Below are positions 6,799-15,055 of a stretch of DNA of 32,589 nt, one piece after another (positions within the stretch are counted from its first letter, which is position 1; each line of letters starts with the position of its first letter). The notes beneath the pieces were generated by a model that saw nothing but the letters and a program-made list of their open reading frames with translations, was not told the origin of the DNA and ran no database searches. The stretch covers positions 1 to 32,589 of IMG/VR virus record IMGVR_UViG_3300048597_000129; one strand, 5' to 3'. Origin of the DNA: a virus. The translations under genes were made by a program, and so were the position numbers.

Positions 6799-8711
6799 TC
6801 AGCGAACTCGGTATCGCCGCCGAGGTCCTCGGTGTTTGCAGCGACCACTTCGAGCAGTTCGTTTGTCTTCTTCGATTCGTCGAGCATTCGATCGAACGAT
6901 GAGACGCTGTTCCCAGCCAGACCGGCCGCAAAGCCAGAGAATGTCCCGGTGACGCTGGAAGCTTTTGTCTCCTCGACTTGCGATGAAATGTCGCCCAACG
7001 ACGGAAGGCGGCTTTGAAGATCCTTCAACGGTGTGTTCGGTGCGTTCGCCGCGTTGTATTGGATCTCTGCAAGTGATGACGATAGTCCGCTCTTTAGTTC
7101 ATCAATTCGGTCTGAAAACGCGTCTTTGTTGGCTTGTGCGGCGTCCAGCCGATCACGCTTGATCGCTTCGCGTTCATCCTTAGTCGCAAATCCTTTTGAC
7201 TCGCGATCCTTCTTCTTCTTTGTCAAATCTGCGTCGAGTCCCTTGGCGGCGTTTTCGTAGTCGACGCTGCGATCGAATAATGAATAGAGATAGAGCAACT
7301 TTTTGGCTATTGCGTTGACTGCCGACTCCCACGCACTTACAACCCAGTTGATCGCTCCTCCAAATTTGTCGGTTATGATTCCTGAAAAATCAGTCCACAT
7401 GTTTTGCATCGATACGACTGCATCGGTCCAAAGAGCGTAGATCGACTGTGTTCCCGTACGAAACGCGATTTCCAAAGCGGCGAACATTACTTTTCCAGCC
7501 GCTTCCCATTGTCCGCTCATCAAGGCCGTTTTGATTCCATCCAAAACAGGCATTACGAAGTTGACGAGCGTTGCAAACGTTGATCCGAGATAGTTCACCA
7601 TAGAGCCGCCTGCGCCACTGTAGTAAACGAGTGCAACTCCAAGTGCAGCGATTCCACCGATCACCAATCCGATTGGCGATAGGACTGCGGCAATGATAGA
7701 TCCCATCACCGCGAACGCAGTACCAACGAAGCCAGCGACGGCGATAAGACCACCCAGAGCAGCGGACACAACGGCGGCGGTGCCAGCGATAGCGAGCAAC
7801 GCCGCGCCCGCTACTGCGACACCAGCCGCCACTTGTGCCGCGACAACGATCATCGCTCGATTCTGATCGATAAAGGCCATGACTTGGCCAACGATCGATA
7901 CGAGCTTGCTTGCGAGGTCTGTCAGCAACGGAGCTAGTGCGGCGGCGATCACATTACTAACGCTCGACAACGATGTCCAAAGTTGATCTAGCGCGTCGCC
8001 AAGTGTGGCGGCTGCCGATGCGTCCTCGCCGCTCATGACCACGCCAAGAGCAACGCCTTGCTCCATCAGTTCCTCAATGCCTTCGGATCCACCCGATAGC
8101 AAGGGAACTAAATCGGCTCCGGATTTTCCGAAGATTTTCATCGCTTCGGATGCGCGTTGCCCGGGGTCTTTAATCTCGGATAGACTTTGAGCGACCGCGA
8201 GAAACTGCTCCTCTGGGCTTAACGCCTTCAGTTGGCCGGCGGTCAATCCAAGGTCGCTGAGCATTGCGCGAGCGTTCTTCCCTCCGCTGGCTGCCGAGTC
8301 CAGATTCTTTCCCATCGTTCGGATCGCTTTTTCGACTGAATCGATCGACGATCCCGACATTTTCGCCGCGTATCCTAGACCGCTTAACGCCTCGACTGAC
8401 GCGCCCGTCCGTTGGCTCATATCGTCGAGAGCACCGCCTGCTTCTGAGAAGTCGTTAATCATTTTGCCGATGCCAGCGACGGCGAACGAACCAACGATTG
8501 CGTTTTTCAGATTGAATAATTTGGACGCGACACCTTGAATTCCTTTATTGATAGATCCCATCGACGCCGGTATCGATTTACCGATTGCGATCGCAGAGCT
8601 TGCAAAGGACTTTAACGAGTTGCGCGCTTGACCAAGGACCTTATCGAGAATCCCCTTTTTCGCGGAGATCTCGACGAATGCCTCGCCTGCTTTGATGTTC
8701 GATGCGCCCAT
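6795..8711 (-). CDS. Phage tail tape measure protein
   Basis: 638 residues, acting as the ruler for tail length and probably in DNA ejection. The N-terminal third is an alpha-helical region with the motif typical of tape measures (GALDDMSQRTGASVEALSGL, about 90-110). A long hydrophobic A/G/V-rich stretch, about residues 285-370, would make several membrane-crossing helices. The C-terminal third is charged and helical (KKKKDRESKGFATKDE region). The gene is short for a siphophage ruler, suggesting a short tail. It lies downstream of the tail chaperone and gp10-like genes, as expected. It begins 20 bp from a palindromic repeat. Confidence 0.88.
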   Translation of the reverse strand: MGASNIKAGEAFVEISAKKGILDKVLGQARNSLKSFASSAIAIGKSIPASMGSINKGIQGVASKLFNLKNAIVGSFAVAGIGKMINDFSEAGGALDDMSQRTGASVEALSGLGYAAKMSGSSIDSVEKAIRTMGKNLDSAASGGKNARAMLSDLGLTAGQLKALSPEEQFLAVAQSLSEIKDPGQRASEAMKIFGKSGADLVPLLSGGSEGIEELMEQGVALGVVMSGEDASAAATLGDALDQLWTSLSSVSNVIAAALAPLLTDLASKLVSIVGQVMAFIDQNRAMIVVAAQVAAGVAVAGAALLAIAGTAAVVSAALGGLIAVAGFVGTAFAVMGSIIAAVLSPIGLVIGGIAALGVALVYYSGAGGSMVNYLGSTFATLVNFVMPVLDGIKTALMSGQWEAAGKVMFAALEIAFRTGTQSIYALWTDAVVSMQNMWTDFSGIITDKFGGAINWVVSAWESAVNAIAKKLLYLYSLFDRSVDYENAAKGLDADLTKKKKDRESKGFATKDEREAIKRDRLDAAQANKDAFSDRIDELKSGLSSSLAEIQYNAANAPNTPLKDLQSRLPSLGDISSQVEETKASSVTGTFSGFAAGLAGNSVSSFDRMLDESKKTNELLEVVAANTEDLGGDTEFAD

Positions 8712-8730
8712 ATGTCACTATTGCAATTTG

Positions 8731-8780
8731 CTCCCCCTCGCCCCGGTAATCCGGGGAGAGGGGGCTGGGGGGTGAGGGGT
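8731..8780. repeat. GC-rich palindromic repeat, inverted copy
   Basis: CTCCCCCTCGCCCCGGTAAT, then CCGGGGAGAGGGGGCTGGGG and GGTGAGGGGT. This is the same family as at 5862 but in the opposite orientation and with GTAAT in the loop. It fills the gap between the gp10-like gene and the tape measure gene. Confidence 0.8.
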
Positions 8781-8781
8781 G

Positions 8782-9312
8782 TTACGTCTTGATCGCATTC
8801 GCCCAGAGGTCTGGGAAATTCTTGGCTTCTGCCTTGAGTGCCGGGCCCATGAATGGCCGCTTGGCGTAGGTGACTCGTCGCGTGCGGTATTCTTTGCGTT
8901 CGTTGTCCACTCGTCGCCGACCATCGCGGCGAAACCATGTACCGCTGCGACTGTTGCGGTATCGCTCCTCGCGGATTGTTGCCCCTCCGCCGAACTCCAG
9001 CCGACTGGGTACGGTGGTGGTCCCTTGGATCGCGAACTCTACTTGGTTGAGTTTCACTGGTCCGACAATGACGCTTTCGCGTTTCGATTCAAAGGCGAAC
9101 AGGATCGTCTTCAGCGATGGATTGCGCTTGCTGTGTGCCGATGGTGGTTGGCCTGGTGCGGATGGTTTCTTGCGGCGACGAATGCTCGACCGTGCGCGAC
9201 GTTGGACGAAGGCACCGGCCCGCGACAAATACGCCGCTTCCGCTCGACCAATCGCACGGATAACCGCGGGTCGATCGAAGAAGGCTTTGGTTTGTTTGAA
9301 TTCGATTTCCAA
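8782..9312 (-). CDS. HK97 gp10-like / tail completion-type protein
   Basis: 176 residues. The pattern ARSSIRRRKKPSAPGQPPSA (about 40-59), a following short hydrophobic strand and the late RPFMGPAL segment (about 153-160) match a phage neck or tail-completion group similar to HK97 gp10 as I remember it. The protein is very basic (R/K-rich), as expected for a virion protein near DNA or the connector. It lies between the tail chaperone overlap and the tape measure. The exact family is moderately certain. Confidence 0.7.
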   Translation of the reverse strand: MEIEFKQTKAFFDRPAVIRAIGRAEAAYLSRAGAFVQRRARSSIRRRKKPSAPGQPPSAHSKRNPSLKTILFAFESKRESVIVGPVKLNQVEFAIQGTTTVPSRLEFGGGATIREERYRNSRSGTWFRRDGRRRVDNERKEYRTRRVTYAKRPFMGPALKAEAKNFPDLWANAIKT

Positions 9313-9320
9313 CTTATTCC

Positions 9321-9348
9321 CTCACTCCTCACTCCTCATCCCTCACCG
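9321..9348. repeat. Heptad-period tract (CTCACTC-like)
   Basis: Four 7-mers: CTCACTC, CTCACTC, CTCATCC, CTCACCG. It overlaps the 3' end of the -1 tail chaperone extension and encodes its last residues (VRDEE). It is the second of three period-7 tracts. Confidence 0.6.
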
Positions 9349-9571
9349 CTGGTTGTGGTGTGTCGTAGACTACTCTGGTGAACAACGCTCGCATGTCGCG
9401 GAGCATGGCGGGGGTTGTCCTTGGTCGTTTTGCTTTCGCCTCTTCGGCGAGATACGGGTGGAATGTCTTATAGGGCTCGGGTCGCTCTTTCTTGGATCGA
9501 TGCAGGTTGTGAAGCTTGCAAAGAATCGCGGCGGTGTGATCCCATCGTGAACTTGCCGACGCGCGGGCCAT
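9329..9571 (-). CDS. C-terminal extension of the tail assembly chaperone (GT-like, -1 frame)
   Basis: 80 residues from the first ATG (9571), but the same frame is open far upstream and reads LWETIHKLAASIPIDPGPYTLRELLTMARA-like conserved sequence before that ATG, with no start codon. It is in frame -1 relative to the chaperone gene whose stop is at 9625. This is the arrangement of lambda gpG/gpGT, where a programmed -1 slip makes a longer chaperone that binds the tape measure. No perfect slippery heptamer is seen. GAAAAAGGGC (9747 down to 9738) and CTTTGGGAAACG (about 9649 down to 9638) are the candidate sites. The W-rich middle (WDHTAAILCKLHNL) fits the T domain. Independent start at 9571 is the alternative. 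Confidence 0.65.
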   Translation of the reverse strand: MARASASSRWDHTAAILCKLHNLHRSKKERPEPYKTFHPYLAEEAKAKRPRTTPAMLRDMRALFTRVVYDTPQPAVRDEE

Positions 9572-9624
9572 CGTGAGCAGTTCGCGAAGCGTGTACGGGC
9601 CTGGGTCGATTGGGATCGACGCGG

Positions 9625-10134
9625 CTAACTTGTGAATCGTTTCCCAAAGGTCGACTCGGCGGCCGGTGCCGGTGTCTGGAGCGTCGAGAGTGCTTGGTCC
9701 AGCTTCTTCATCTCGCTCGTGATCGCCGAGGTCAGTAGCCCTTTTTCGATCGCGTTGTCGATCCGTAGAGTCGCTTGTGCTTCGGCTGCTTTGCTCGCGT
9801 CGACTACTTGCCTCATTAGCCGACGCTTTGCTGGGGGGAGATATTCGATCAACGCCTCGCCGAATGCGATCGTTGCGGCCTCGAGTGCGTCACCCGCCAG
9901 GCCCTCGCCGAATTGCTCTGGGCTTACGTTGCGGGCTTCGCATTGTGACCGGCAAAGTTCGTGGATCACGTCTACCAACAGGCAGACGTCGCCGTACAGT
10001 CGTTGCATAACAGACTGATCGCCGAGCAACTGATTAAGGTCAATGCCGTGTACGGTGCGAACACGGCGAATCGCGTTGACTTCGATACGGAGCAGCCACT
10101 CGCGGCCCTCGGTGTCTTTGAAAGAGGTTGTCAC
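9625..10134 (-). CDS. Tail assembly chaperone (gpG-like)
   Basis: 169 residues. The start (FKDTEGREWLLRIEVNAIRRVR) and the following LNQLLGD, VIHELCRSQ and VSPEQFGEGLAGDALEAATIAF segments follow a pattern I know from tail assembly chaperones encoded just before the tape measure. The protein is helical and has no membrane segments. It would be needed for tail assembly and be absent from virions. The last 50 residues overlap an open -1 frame that continues 300 bp further, suggesting a longer frameshift product. Confidence 0.75.
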   Translation of the reverse strand: MTTSFKDTEGREWLLRIEVNAIRRVRTVHGIDLNQLLGDQSVMQRLYGDVCLLVDVIHELCRSQCEARNVSPEQFGEGLAGDALEAATIAFGEALIEYLPPAKRRLMRQVVDASKAAEAQATLRIDNAIEKGLLTSAITSEMKKLDQALSTLQTPAPAAESTFGKRFTS

Positions 10135-10137
10135 TGT

Positions 10138-10497
10138 CTACGTTCCTTCGGTTGGCGTTAGGTCCGAATCATTCCGTGATTCGGCTGCAGGTCTTACTTT
10201 GATGATTCGCTGGCGGGCTTTGCCAGTATTTTTGCGTGTGAAATGAATTTCCGTGATTCCGATCTCGCGGCAATGATTAACGATCGATTGCCAGATGTAG
10301 ATCCAGTCGGCAGGCGTGAGCTTGCTTTTGCCCTGGTCCTCGTTCCGCAGTCCGAGTAACTCAATGCGATGCGGATCGAGATAGCGAACCGAGCAAACGA
10401 ATTGATACTCGTCGACGCCAGGCACATTGCCAGGCAGCCAAACCCGCAAACAACCTGAAAGCGGTTCGATTGCTGCCGTCACTTGTTGCCTCACCAA
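10138..10497 (-). CDS. Phage protein, unknown
   Basis: 119 residues. The pattern is alternating beta strands followed by one helix (LTPADWIYIWQSIVNHCREIG), then a basic strand (IHFTRKNTGKARQRIIKV). I do not recognise the family. It lies 3 bp from the chaperone gene and about 6 bp from its upstream neighbour, so it is part of the tail operon. A connector or chaperone-associated role is inferred from context only. Confidence 0.6.
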   Translation of the reverse strand: MVRQQVTAAIEPLSGCLRVWLPGNVPGVDEYQFVCSVRYLDPHRIELLGLRNEDQGKSKLTPADWIYIWQSIVNHCREIGITEIHFTRKNTGKARQRIIKVRPAAESRNDSDLTPTEGT

Positions 10498-10503
10498 AAC
10501 GAT

Positions 10504-10833
10504 TTACTTAGGTTCGGATTGCTCTTCTTGCTCGCGCTCTTCGGCTTGCTTTGCAATCCAATCTTGAAGCGGGACAACGGAAGCAAGTATCGCCCCGAAT
10601 GCTTGTTGCAGGGCTGGCACTTCCTGAACCGCTACCATGAGCGATTCGCATTCGATGCGGCGTTCGTCGTCGAGTAACTCGCCATCGGATGCCATCGGCT
10701 TCCAGGTGATAACGACCTTTCCCACGTCAAAAGGCGTAGGCGTGATCGTGACAACCGATGTCAGCCACATTGCATCAAAGGTTTTTTCTTCGACTGGTTC
10801 TCGTTTTACTGGTTCGATGGCGATGCGTGACAT
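10504..10833 (-). CDS. Phage protein, unknown
   Basis: 109 residues, acidic. The middle has beta strands (AMWLTSVVTITPTPFDVGKVVITWKP region); a helix and a highly charged tail follow (KQAEEREQEEQSEPK). The start overlaps the stop of the fibre-like gene by one base, so it is tightly coupled. Function unknown; the late-operon position suggests a small accessory of the tail or of the appendage above it. Confidence 0.6.
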   Translation of the reverse strand: MSRIAIEPVKREPVEEKTFDAMWLTSVVTITPTPFDVGKVVITWKPMASDGELLDDERRIECESLMVAVQEVPALQQAFGAILASVVPLQDWIAKQAEEREQEEQSEPK

Positions 10834-12467
10834 TATAAAATTCCGTAAGAAAAGCTTTCGATGTGCAAGTCTGTCGTGACGGTGTCCGTTCCGTTACCAA
10901 CTTCAAAACTTATTCCGCATTGGTTTGAGGTTGTGTTTGCTGTCGGTCCACCGGTAATAGACCCCAGAAGAGAACCGTTTTGGAATAGACTTACATTTCC
11001 TGCCCCGTCTGAAAATATCGTGTATTCGTGTGCAATCGCTGCGGCTGTAGAGTTTGGGCATGTCGACAAGGAGGATGCCGATTCAGTCAAGCTAGTTCCG
11101 TTGTGCGCCGCCAAACGGACTTCGCGTTGGTCGTTAATGTGCAAACCAATTCCGCGAACTCCTAGCGTGTAGTTTGAGCCAGAGCCAACGCAACCGAAGT
11201 AGCATCGAGCGAAAACGCCTCCGCCTGTTCCGGTCATCGCGGAATTTACATTAGCGCCCTTCCAGTTTTGCCATTGCAAACGAAAGATAATAAAAATGGG
11301 TCGACCAAATGGAATGATGCGACCATCAACGTTCGGAACGCTATGAACGGCAACGCCAGCGTTATTGATAATCCCGCCATTCCAAACCATCCTTGCCGTC
11401 GAGTTCGCGGTTGTTCCGGTTGACACTCGGCGACTAAACCCGCTAATCGCAGACGTTCCGGTCCCAGTTAGTACCGTGTTGAAATACGATGTCAGTGCGA
11501 CCGAGTTTACTTCGCGAATACAACGAGCGTGATCGAGATAGCGAAGATAGTCGGCGATGTTCTCTCCCGCCATCACCGGCGTATCCACTCCCGCTTTGCG
11601 TAGGTAAACTTGTGACGAAGTATCATCGATAAACGTATCGCCGTTTGCTTTAGAGGCTTGGGCTGTTCGTTCTGCGGTGGTCAATCGCGGTAGGGTTAGC
11701 TTGCTCGCGGCTCCGCTTAGTACGATTGGGCCGTTTGCTGGTTGGGTAGCCATCGTGCCAAGGCCGAGGGCGTTTCGAAATGCGAGCGGAGTTCCGACAA
11801 CGTAGCCATCGGTTTCGGCTCGTACGAAATGCGCTCCGCAAACGATCGAAGCGCCTAACGCACCATCGAGAACGAGCGAGGCCGGTGATTGCTGGGCACT
11901 GGCTTCGCTGGCGGTGATAACGAAGCTTCCTCGACCGTGTGCGTTCTCGTCTGGGTCGGTCCACGCATCGACGCCGCCCGCGACTTGGACAAGGTCGTCG
12001 TATTGCCAGGCGTTTTCGGCGTTCGCGAGCACGGCATGTGCGGATAGATTTGCGACGATGCCGCCATCGGCTGCGGTGCCGGTGGTCGTGCCGATAGCTA
12101 AGGCGGTCGAGGTCACAACGTAGACGCTTCCCGACCATCGATAGACGAGATTTGTATTTGCGGCGACGTAAAGTTTCCCGGCTTCACCGGTAACGGGAAA
12201 CGCGGCGAGGTTGGCGAATTCGAGGACGTCGTCGACAAAGCCAGGTAGTTGACCGGCAGGAACGAGGCCGCTAACTAGATCGGCTTTATTGGGCAGTGCG
12301 GCATTGATTGCGGTAACGCTGGTTGCCAGGGCTTGGCCTGAACCACCATCGAAAGCCGTGCCGGTTGTCGTGCCGATGACGATGGATGGTCCACCGCCCG
12401 CAGGGCCTTGGCCGCTTTTGAGGATGGTGACGAGCTTTTGTGGTTCATTGATGAGAGTAGTCGTCAT
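10833..12467 (-). CDS. Tail fibre or appendage protein
   Basis: 544 residues from the ATG at 12467, which overlaps the previous stop as ATGA. The longer frame upstream is read through another gene and is rejected. The N-terminal half contains repeats with the phrase IGTTTGTA.DGG (about 35-50 and 130-145) and a GKLYVAANTNLVYRWSGSVY unit of the type found in fibre proteins. The C-terminal 180 residues form a beta-sandwich-like region (FLQWQNWKGANVN, SYTLGVRG-type strands, NTTSNQCGISFEVGNGTDT), plausibly for host binding. Its place between the tail tube and the chaperone is unusual; fibres are normally last. Confidence 0.75.
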   Translation of the reverse strand: MTTTLINEPQKLVTILKSGQGPAGGGPSIVIGTTTGTAFDGGSGQALATSVTAINAALPNKADLVSGLVPAGQLPGFVDDVLEFANLAAFPVTGEAGKLYVAANTNLVYRWSGSVYVVTSTALAIGTTTGTAADGGIVANLSAHAVLANAENAWQYDDLVQVAGGVDAWTDPDENAHGRGSFVITASEASAQQSPASLVLDGALGASIVCGAHFVRAETDGYVVGTPLAFRNALGLGTMATQPANGPIVLSGAASKLTLPRLTTAERTAQASKANGDTFIDDTSSQVYLRKAGVDTPVMAGENIADYLRYLDHARCIREVNSVALTSYFNTVLTGTGTSAISGFSRRVSTGTTANSTARMVWNGGIINNAGVAVHSVPNVDGRIIPFGRPIFIIFRLQWQNWKGANVNSAMTGTGGGVFARCYFGCVGSGSNYTLGVRGIGLHINDQREVRLAAHNGTSLTESASSLSTCPNSTAAAIAHEYTIFSDGAGNVSLFQNGSLLGSITGGPTANTTSNQCGISFEVGNGTDTVTTDLHIESFSYGIL

Positions 12468-12886
12468 CGCGTTACCTCGCGCAAGACTGGTACTGCGCCG
12501 TAGTAGAGTGGAATTACACGAGCTAAGGCGTCTACCAGCTCGAGATCCCAAACGTATTGCGAGGCTTTGTCGGTGACGCGTTCACCGCAAGGGATGAGTG
12601 CGGTCGCGGTTGCAGAAAGACCAAACGTGTATTTGCCAAGCAAAGCATCGGTGATGGTGCAAACAAGATCTGCGGTGACCGTTGCGGAGAGTGCGGTCTT
12701 GCGAATCTTGCCGCGAATCGTGCAATCGGTCAGATTGATCGGATCGCCATAGCCTTGTGCGACGTGTGTTGGATTGTTCTCGTCGACTGGTCCAAACATC
12801 TGAGCTTCGAACGGTCCGAGCGTTGCGCCTTGACGAATGAGCAGGTCAAGGCGTTCTCCGTAGTATCCGATTTTGGGAGTTGCCAT
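12464..12886 (-). CDS. Baseplate or appendage-attachment-like phage protein
   Basis: 140 residues. LIRQGATLGPF, a TDCTIRGKIRKTALSATVTADL strand set (within 50-75) and LIPCGERVTDKASQYVWDLEL follow a pattern I remember from small phage proteins ahead of fibre genes, which carry an immunoglobulin- or BppU-like beta fold. It sits directly upstream of the fibre gene with an ATGA overlap, so it likely connects the fibre to the tail. No enzymatic motif. Confidence 0.65.
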   Translation of the reverse strand: MATPKIGYYGERLDLLIRQGATLGPFEAQMFGPVDENNPTHVAQGYGDPINLTDCTIRGKIRKTALSATVTADLVCTITDALLGKYTFGLSATATALIPCGERVTDKASQYVWDLELVDALARVIPLYYGAVPVLREVTR

Positions 12887-12892
12887 CGAGGT

Positions 12893-13156
12893 TTAGAATC
12901 CGTTCTCTTTCAAAACTGTCGCGATGTCGGCGGCAATGCAGGTGACTTGAGATTCGCTCATGCTCCATCGGGCAGCGTGGAGAAGTTCATGGATGAGCAC
13001 TTCGCGCTTACGCTCGCGTGTGAGATTGGGGCGAATGCGGATGGTGGATACGCCAGGCGGGTCTGCGGGCTGGTCGCAATTGCCGTCGTCTGTCTTGGGT
13101 ATGCCGCGATGCGTAAAGAGCAATCGAAACGTGCGACCGTTGATTGTGATCTTCAC
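12893..13156 (-). CDS. Mini-protein with HExxH zinc-peptidase-like motif
   Basis: 87 residues, GTG start at the edge of a palindromic repeat. The motif EVLIHELLHAARWSMSES (about 52-69) has HELLH (HExxH) and a downstream glutamate in SMSESQ, the arrangement of gluzincin-like or SprT/ImmA-like zinc sites. The N-terminal half (MKITINGRTFRLLF) is a beta strand pair. It lies between the tail tube and appendage genes. It may be a maturation protease or a structural relative without activity. A GTG start and a repeat right upstream leave the exact start uncertain. Confidence 0.65.
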   Translation of the reverse strand: MKITINGRTFRLLFTHRGIPKTDDGNCDQPADPPGVSTIRIRPNLTRERKREVLIHELLHAARWSMSESQVTCIAADIATVLKENGF

Positions 13157-13199
13157 CCCTCACCCCCGGCCCCTCTCCCCGAGTACGGGGCGAGGGGAG
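13154..13199. repeat. GC-rich palindromic repeat
   Basis: CACCCCTCACCCCCGGCCCC arm, then TCTCCCCGAGTACGGGGCGA. It lies between the tail tube gene and the HExxH gene and touches the GTG start of the latter. The rest of the gap, 13200-13287, is GC-rich with no gene seen. Confidence 0.8.
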
Positions 13200-13287
13200 A
13201 AAATGCGTGTTGTGGTTCCCCGGCCCGTCTCCTCGAGCGGCCCCTCAGCCTGTTTAAGGATTGACGGGGAGGAGGAGATCATGCGAA

Positions 13288-13785
13288 CTAGGTTGGGGCG
13301 ACGACGAACCAGGCTGGGTTGATTAGGTTGGCTCCGTCTTTGGCTCGGGTGAGTTCGACTCCGATGTCGAGCTTCGTGGCGGCTTCGAGTGGTTGGTCGA
13401 TCGGGAAATCAAAGATCAAACCAGGAAAGACCATCCCTTGGGCTCCGGCTGGGCCTGGGCTGGTCATGACGTTATCCATGACGAACCACTGGAGGATCGT
13501 CTTGGCAAGGAACGCAGCCCGGAGTGCGGAGAATACGGTGTCGCCAGGATCGCCTTGGTAGAGATAACCGAACGTCATCGATAGTTCGGTCATTCCGGGA
13601 ACTTTCGATTTCCATTTGGACGAACGCGAGGGCGTTTCGATCTTGCCGTGTGCGGCGGCCAAATTGACGTCGACGGCTTCGGTAACGATTACGGCTCCGA
13701 CTGAGCTGATGGTGTTCGAGAGCGTTGCCTTGTACGCCAAAACGCAATCGAGGCCGATTCGTGGTCCAATGTTTACAGTGCTCAT
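13288..13785 (-). CDS. Major tail tube-like protein
   Basis: 165 residues with a start MSTVNIGPRIGLDCVLAYK and conserved strands EAVDVNLAAAHGKIETPSRSSKWKS (within 36-60) typical of TP901-1/lambda-V-like tail tube proteins. These usually show a strand for self-stacking followed by a loop and a helix. A late region about AKTILQWFVMDNVMTSPGP fits the conserved ring contact. It is located downstream of the neck genes, as in most siphophages. Family assignment is by pattern. Confidence 0.75.
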   Translation of the reverse strand: MSTVNIGPRIGLDCVLAYKATLSNTISSVGAVIVTEAVDVNLAAAHGKIETPSRSSKWKSKVPGMTELSMTFGYLYQGDPGDTVFSALRAAFLAKTILQWFVMDNVMTSPGPAGAQGMVFPGLIFDFPIDQPLEAATKLDIGVELTRAKDGANLINPAWFVVAPT

Positions 13786-13828
13786 GGATTCTCTTTCTCA
13801 GGGGAGTTCGCGTGACGGTGTGCCGCGA

Positions 13829-14284
13829 CTACTTAACGATTTGATAGGTGGCGGTGATGATCGACTTAAAAACGTTGTCCTGCTCGAGGGTGTCGATCGA
13901 GTAGAGCTCGTCGACGTTGGATCTAAGGTATGTTGCGGGTCGATCGAGTGTCGAAACGCCGACTTGATGCTGGGTTGCTAGGAGGTCTTCGAACGTTGTG
14001 CAAAGGTCGATCAGTGCATCCATGAGCTCGCTATCTGGCTTGCACTGCATCATGGTGCAAATCTGGATCGTGTGCTCGCGGCGGCTGCTGGTTCGCGAGG
14101 CGAGCTCGCGGACTCGTGATCTCGGGGCGATCGAGACTTGGCAGTCTTTCAGCTTTGGCAGTACGAATCGCGGTAGGTAAAGTACGCGAATTCGTTCGTC
14201 GTCGAGCGTGATTTGTTCGGTACTGAGATCGGTCTCGAGTAACAGGTCGCGGACGGCGAATGATAGTTTGCGGTCGTCGTTCAT
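13829..14284 (-). CDS. Neck or tail-terminator-like protein
   Basis: 151 residues with an N-terminal helix, then alternating strands and a C-terminal helix (DLCTTFEDLLATQHQVGV), ending in a strand TATYQIVK. This fits the small neck/tail-terminator proteins found between head completion and tail tube genes, but no motif decides it. The gene is 7 bp from the upstream head-completion-like gene and 43 bp from the tail tube start. Confidence 0.6.
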   Translation of the reverse strand: MNDDRKLSFAVRDLLLETDLSTEQITLDDERIRVLYLPRFVLPKLKDCQVSIAPRSRVRELASRTSSRREHTIQICTMMQCKPDSELMDALIDLCTTFEDLLATQHQVGVSTLDRPATYLRSNVDELYSIDTLEQDNVFKSIITATYQIVK

Positions 14285-14285
14285 T

Positions 14286-14303
14286 CGTCGCTTACGCTTC
14301 CGA
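14286..14303. repeat. 18-bp repeat (last base A)
   Basis: CGTCGCTTACGCTTCCGA at the 3' end of the 123-residue head-tail gene, encoding its last residues. It is close to the 151-residue gene start. Confidence 0.7.
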
Positions 14304-14663
14304 TTCTTGGTCCATTAGCTTGGTGTGAACGCGAATGATCGATCGGCCTGGGTCGCTGTATCGATAGGGCTGCTGTCCGCCTATCGATTGCACTTGATAC
14401 GTGTCGGTTCCGTCGGTGATCGTGTCGCCGTCGATCGGTACGCCAAACGTGAGCGTTGCGGCTTTGATAAGGTAGTCGCGAGTTTCCCAACGATGGACGA
14501 TGCCATCTTCGCTGGTCGCTTCGAATGGCGTGCTACCGCGGGTTGCTTTGAGCGGGATCGATTCGGCGCCGAAGTCACCAATGCGGCTATACACGATGTC
14601 GATCGTCGTTTGACTTTCGAGGCGTTGAGCTAGGTATGCGGTGGCGGATTCGAGTAGCGACAT
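14292..14663 (-). CDS. Head-tail joining-like protein
   Basis: 123 residues. An N-terminal amphipathic helix (SLLESATAYLAQRLESQ) leads to a beta-rich body (TIDIVYSRIGDF, DYLIKAATLTFGVPIDGDTITDG). The FGVPIDGDTI turn matches a pattern seen in head-completion proteins. It is located after the capsid and decoration genes. The stop lies within an 18-bp repeat copy. Function by context and fold pattern only. Confidence 0.65.
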   Translation of the reverse strand: MSLLESATAYLAQRLESQTTIDIVYSRIGDFGAESIPLKATRGSTPFEATSEDGIVHRWETRDYLIKAATLTFGVPIDGDTITDGTDTYQVQSIGGQQPYRYSDPGRSIIRVHTKLMDQESEA

Positions 14664-14675
14664 TCAGGCGTTTTT

Positions 14676-14728
14676 ACCCTCACCCCCCGGCCCCCTCTCC
14701 CATAAGAATGGGCGAGGGGGAGGAAGAG
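14676..14728. repeat. GC-rich palindromic repeat, AAGAAT-loop variant
   Basis: Arm CCCTCACCCCCCGGCCCC with palindrome TCTCCCATAAGAATGGGCGA, a variant loop (ATAAGAAT) compared with the CGAAGACG copies. It lies between the 103- and 123-residue genes. Confidence 0.75.
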
Positions 14729-14733
14729 GATTG

Positions 14734-15045
14734 TTATGCGGGGATCGTGATCGATAGTTTTTGCGTCACGTTCTTGGCGGCTTCAGCTTTGAGTGCGGCT
14801 GCCTTGTCGGGGCCGCACTCGCGAAGATAAGCGTCGGCCCATGCAACAGTCGCTCGGCCTGCGATCCAAGCCAGGGTAAAACCATGGCGGACAATCGATT
14901 GCTTGCCGGTCGCGGTGAGGTCCGCTTCGAAGAGCTCGGCGAGTTGATCGCAACGGGCTTTAAGCGTCTTCGCCTCGCGTTCGAGTTCGAGACGCTTTGC
15001 GTTGCAGTCTCGATACTCTTCAAGGTCTTCTTTTTTGATTGCCAT
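14734..15045 (-). CDS. Coiled-coil phage protein, unknown
   Basis: 103 residues, mostly one charged helical region (EDLEEYRDCNAKRLELEREA, then KTLKARCDQLAEL), followed by a compact end ADAYLRECGPDKAAALKAEAAK and a strand KLSITIPA. The family is unclear; I recall similar short proteins after capsid genes. It is in the head operon, with a palindromic repeat after it and an 18-bp repeat before it. No catalytic motif is seen. Confidence 0.6.
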   Translation of the reverse strand: MAIKKEDLEEYRDCNAKRLELEREAKTLKARCDQLAELFEADLTATGKQSIVRHGFTLAWIAGRATVAWADAYLRECGPDKAAALKAEAAKNVTQKLSITIPA

Positions 15046-15055
15046 AGAGTTTGTT

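Noticed and set aside
10833-12551. Upstream extension of the fibre gene to 12551
   Set aside because: The extra 28 codons overlap the neighbouring gene in another frame; ATG 12467 overlaps the previous stop as ATGA.
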